From contig JAJFJL010000189.1 of assembly GCA_021774055.1 (NCBI GenBank), positions 1 to 39,270 of the forward strand: a stretch of DNA of 39,270 nucleotides, given 5' to 3'. The notes below the pieces were generated by a model. It worked only from the letters and a program-made list of their open reading frames with translations, was not told the origin of the DNA and made no database searches. This DNA comes from Nitrosomonas sp. (GTDB taxonomy: Bacteria; Pseudomonadota; Gammaproteobacteria; Burkholderiales; Nitrosomonadaceae). A program made the position numbers and the translations under genes. How positions within the stretch are numbered: position 1 is the first letter of the stretch; each line of letters begins with the position of its first letter. Shown here piece after piece: positions 37,933-39,270 of this stretch.

Positions 37933-39270
37933 ATGTCAGGAATATTTATTAGTTACCGCCGTGATGATAGTGCAGCATATGCTGGCCGTTTGTATGATCG
38001 ACTGGCAGATCATTTTGGTCGTGATCATGTCTTTATGGATATTGATCATATTGAACCAGGTGAAGATTTTGTTGAAGTAATTCAGAGCAAACTTGCCGTG
38101 GTTGATATTGCTATCGTTCTAATTGGCAAGCAATGGCTCGGTCTTACGGATCTTGATGGAAGAAGACGTTTGGATAATCCTGATGATTTTGTACGTCTTG
38201 AAATCGCTGCGATTTTAAAACGAAAGATACGGGTTATTCCAGTTCTAGTCGGTGGTGCAACTATGCCTAAATCGTTAGAATTACCTGATCCACTTGTTCC
38301 GTTGGCACGGCGTCATGCTGTTGAGATTGGTGATCATGGTTTTCATTCTAATGTCGATAAATTGATTGAAACATTGGAAAAGTTATTGGTTAAATTAGGA
38401 AATCCGATAACAAAAGCTAAAACTAAAAAACGCTACCATGTTGTTGCTTATATCAGTGCAGCGATAGCTGTTGTTTTTGGAGGGTTGTGGCTTAGTACTC
38501 AGACACCAACAAAAGAAATCGATGTTACACCCCCTGAAATAGTTGGATTGCCAGATCACCCTGTTGAACCTTTAGCGGAAATAGCTAACGCAAGGCCTTC
38601 TGGATGGGAAGAAACGGCAACTATATCTGAATTAACAAAGGCGGCTGAGCAAGGAAATGCGGCTGTACAAGCAAGGCTCGGTTTTATGTATGCTGAGGAA
38701 ACTAGAGGTGTATCCAAAGATATTGCTAAATCATTTTTTTGGACACAAAAAGCTGCTGCACAAGGAAATGCTCGAGGACAATATAATCTTGGAGTAGCCT
38801 ATGCAAATGGCCAAGGGATAAGCAAGGGTGAAGCAAAAGCGGTGGAGTGGTACCAGAAGGCGGCTGAGCAAGGATATGCTGGTGCACAATATAATCTTGG
38901 AGTAGCCTATGCAAATGGCCGAGGGATAAGCAAGGATGAAGCAAAAGCGGTGGAGTGGTACCAAAAGGCTGCTGAGCAAGGATTTGCTGATGCACAATTT
39001 AATCTTGGTGTTATGTATGCAAATGGCCTAGGGGTAAGTAAGAATGAAGAAAAAGCGGTGGAGTGGTACCAGAAGGCGGCTGATCAAGGATATGCTATTG
39101 CACAATACAGTCTTGGTGTTAGGTATGCAAATGGCCGAGGGATAAGCAAGGATGAGGCAAAATCGGTGGAGTGGTACCAGAAGGCGGCTGATCAAGGGTA
39201 TGCTATTGCACAATACAGTCTTGGTGTTAGGTATGCAAATGGCCGAGGGGTAAGCAAGGATGAGGCAAAA
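37933..39270 (+). CDS. TIR-TM-Sel1 repeat protein, incomplete at window end
   Basis: 446 codons are visible and the frame is still open at 39270. Residues 1-150 are a bacterial TIR domain (FISYRRDDSAAYAGRLYDRL; VFMDIDHIEPGEDF; FVRLEIAAILKRKIRVIPVL), with E90 at the position of the NADase glutamate. A basic KAKTKKR precedes one TM helix (about 168-188). From about 237 on are Sel1 repeats of 36 residues (AEQGYAGAQYNLGVAYANG, SKDEAKAVEWYQKA), at least five complete and one cut by the edge. TIR domains act as NAD-degrading effectors or signal generators; here Sel1 repeats may sense envelope ligands. ATG 37933 has no clear ribosome site. Confidence 0.88.
   Translation, partial: MSGIFISYRRDDSAAYAGRLYDRLADHFGRDHVFMDIDHIEPGEDFVEVIQSKLAVVDIAIVLIGKQWLGLTDLDGRRRLDNPDDFVRLEIAAILKRKIRVIPVLVGGATMPKSLELPDPLVPLARRHAVEIGDHGFHSNVDKLIETLEKLLVKLGNPITKAKTKKRYHVVAYISAAIAVVFGGLWLSTQTPTKEIDVTPPEIVGLPDHPVEPLAEIANARPSGWEETATISELTKAAEQGNAAVQARLGFMYAEETRGVSKDIAKSFFWTQKAAAQGNARGQYNLGVAYANGQGISKGEAKAVEWYQKAAEQGYAGAQYNLGVAYANGRGISKDEAKAVEWYQKAAEQGFADAQFNLGVMYANGLGVSKNEEKAVEWYQKAADQGYAIAQYSLGVRYANGRGISKDEAKSVEWYQKAADQGYAIAQYSLGVRYANGRGVSKDEAK

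Noticed and set aside
38640-39270. Regular 108-bp repeats at the window end, CRISPR- or satellite-like
   Set aside because: They are in-frame Sel1 codons of the TIR protein, with no unique spacers. Antisense frames over them are repeat artefacts.
1-39270. tRNA or rRNA genes
   Set aside because: No cloverleaf with a TTC-containing T arm or rRNA-like conserved block was recognised by eye. A tRNAscan run would settle this.

Overview
The window is AT-rich DNA (roughly 38-40% G+C by eye) from a proteobacterium. A two-ATP-cone class Ia ribonucleotide reductase, class II fumarase, ApaH, thioredoxin 2 with its zinc finger, TamB, DUF3015 and a DUF442-SQR fusion fit a beta- or gammaproteobacterium, perhaps one that oxidises sulfur compounds. 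I cannot name a genus. The genome is full of small palindromic or MITE-like repeats, gene fragments and toxin-antitoxin (TA) pairs, so it has been rearranged many times.

Layout. 1-7358: a minus-strand block of nrdA-nrdB, then a scrambled segment, then fumC and a tiny membrane protein. The scrambled segment holds a fumC fragment next to nrdB, a HigBA-type TA pair, a palindrome, and an nrdB tail fragment next to fumC. It looks like a decayed tandem duplication of nrdB-fumC. 7359-12709: an intergenic MITE, a PlsC-type acyltransferase and ApaH overlapping tail to tail, a haem-sensor-like diguanylate cyclase, a GNAT protein and a MEKHLA protein. 12753-16806: a sulfide/persulfide module with a persulfide-dioxygenase-like hydrolase diverging from a BigR/SqrR-like ArsR regulator, a DUF442-SQR fusion and a TauE/SafE permease. 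Copies of one palindromic MITE sit between its genes. 16983-18245: two adjacent TA pairs (FitA/VapC type and DinJ/YafQ type). 18331-21982: DUF4105 and DUF3015 envelope proteins and a class 3 lipase. 22396-29383: TamB, a J-domain/pentapeptide protein, a REP-associated transposase and thioredoxin 2.

29443-39270 is the most unusual part. A minus-strand pair encodes a two-TM channel-like protein with TrkA-N-like and C-terminal RyR domains, followed at an 11-nt overlap by a SLOG-domain protein with four membrane helices. Remnants of a third, TPR-type gene lie directly upstream. About 3.5 kb away lies a duplicated but broken copy of the TPR tail plus the channel N-terminus, cut off at a MITE that carries a group II intron remnant. 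Between and beyond these are a HEPN-like protein with an RX4H motif, a RelE-type TA pair, long noncoding direct repeats, and a TIR-TM-Sel1 protein that runs off the window end. SLOG, RyR, TIR, HEPN and four-TM modules are recurrent parts of nucleotide-signalling and conflict systems. This region is therefore the best candidate for an undescribed defence or stress-signalling locus. That function is inferred from domain content only.
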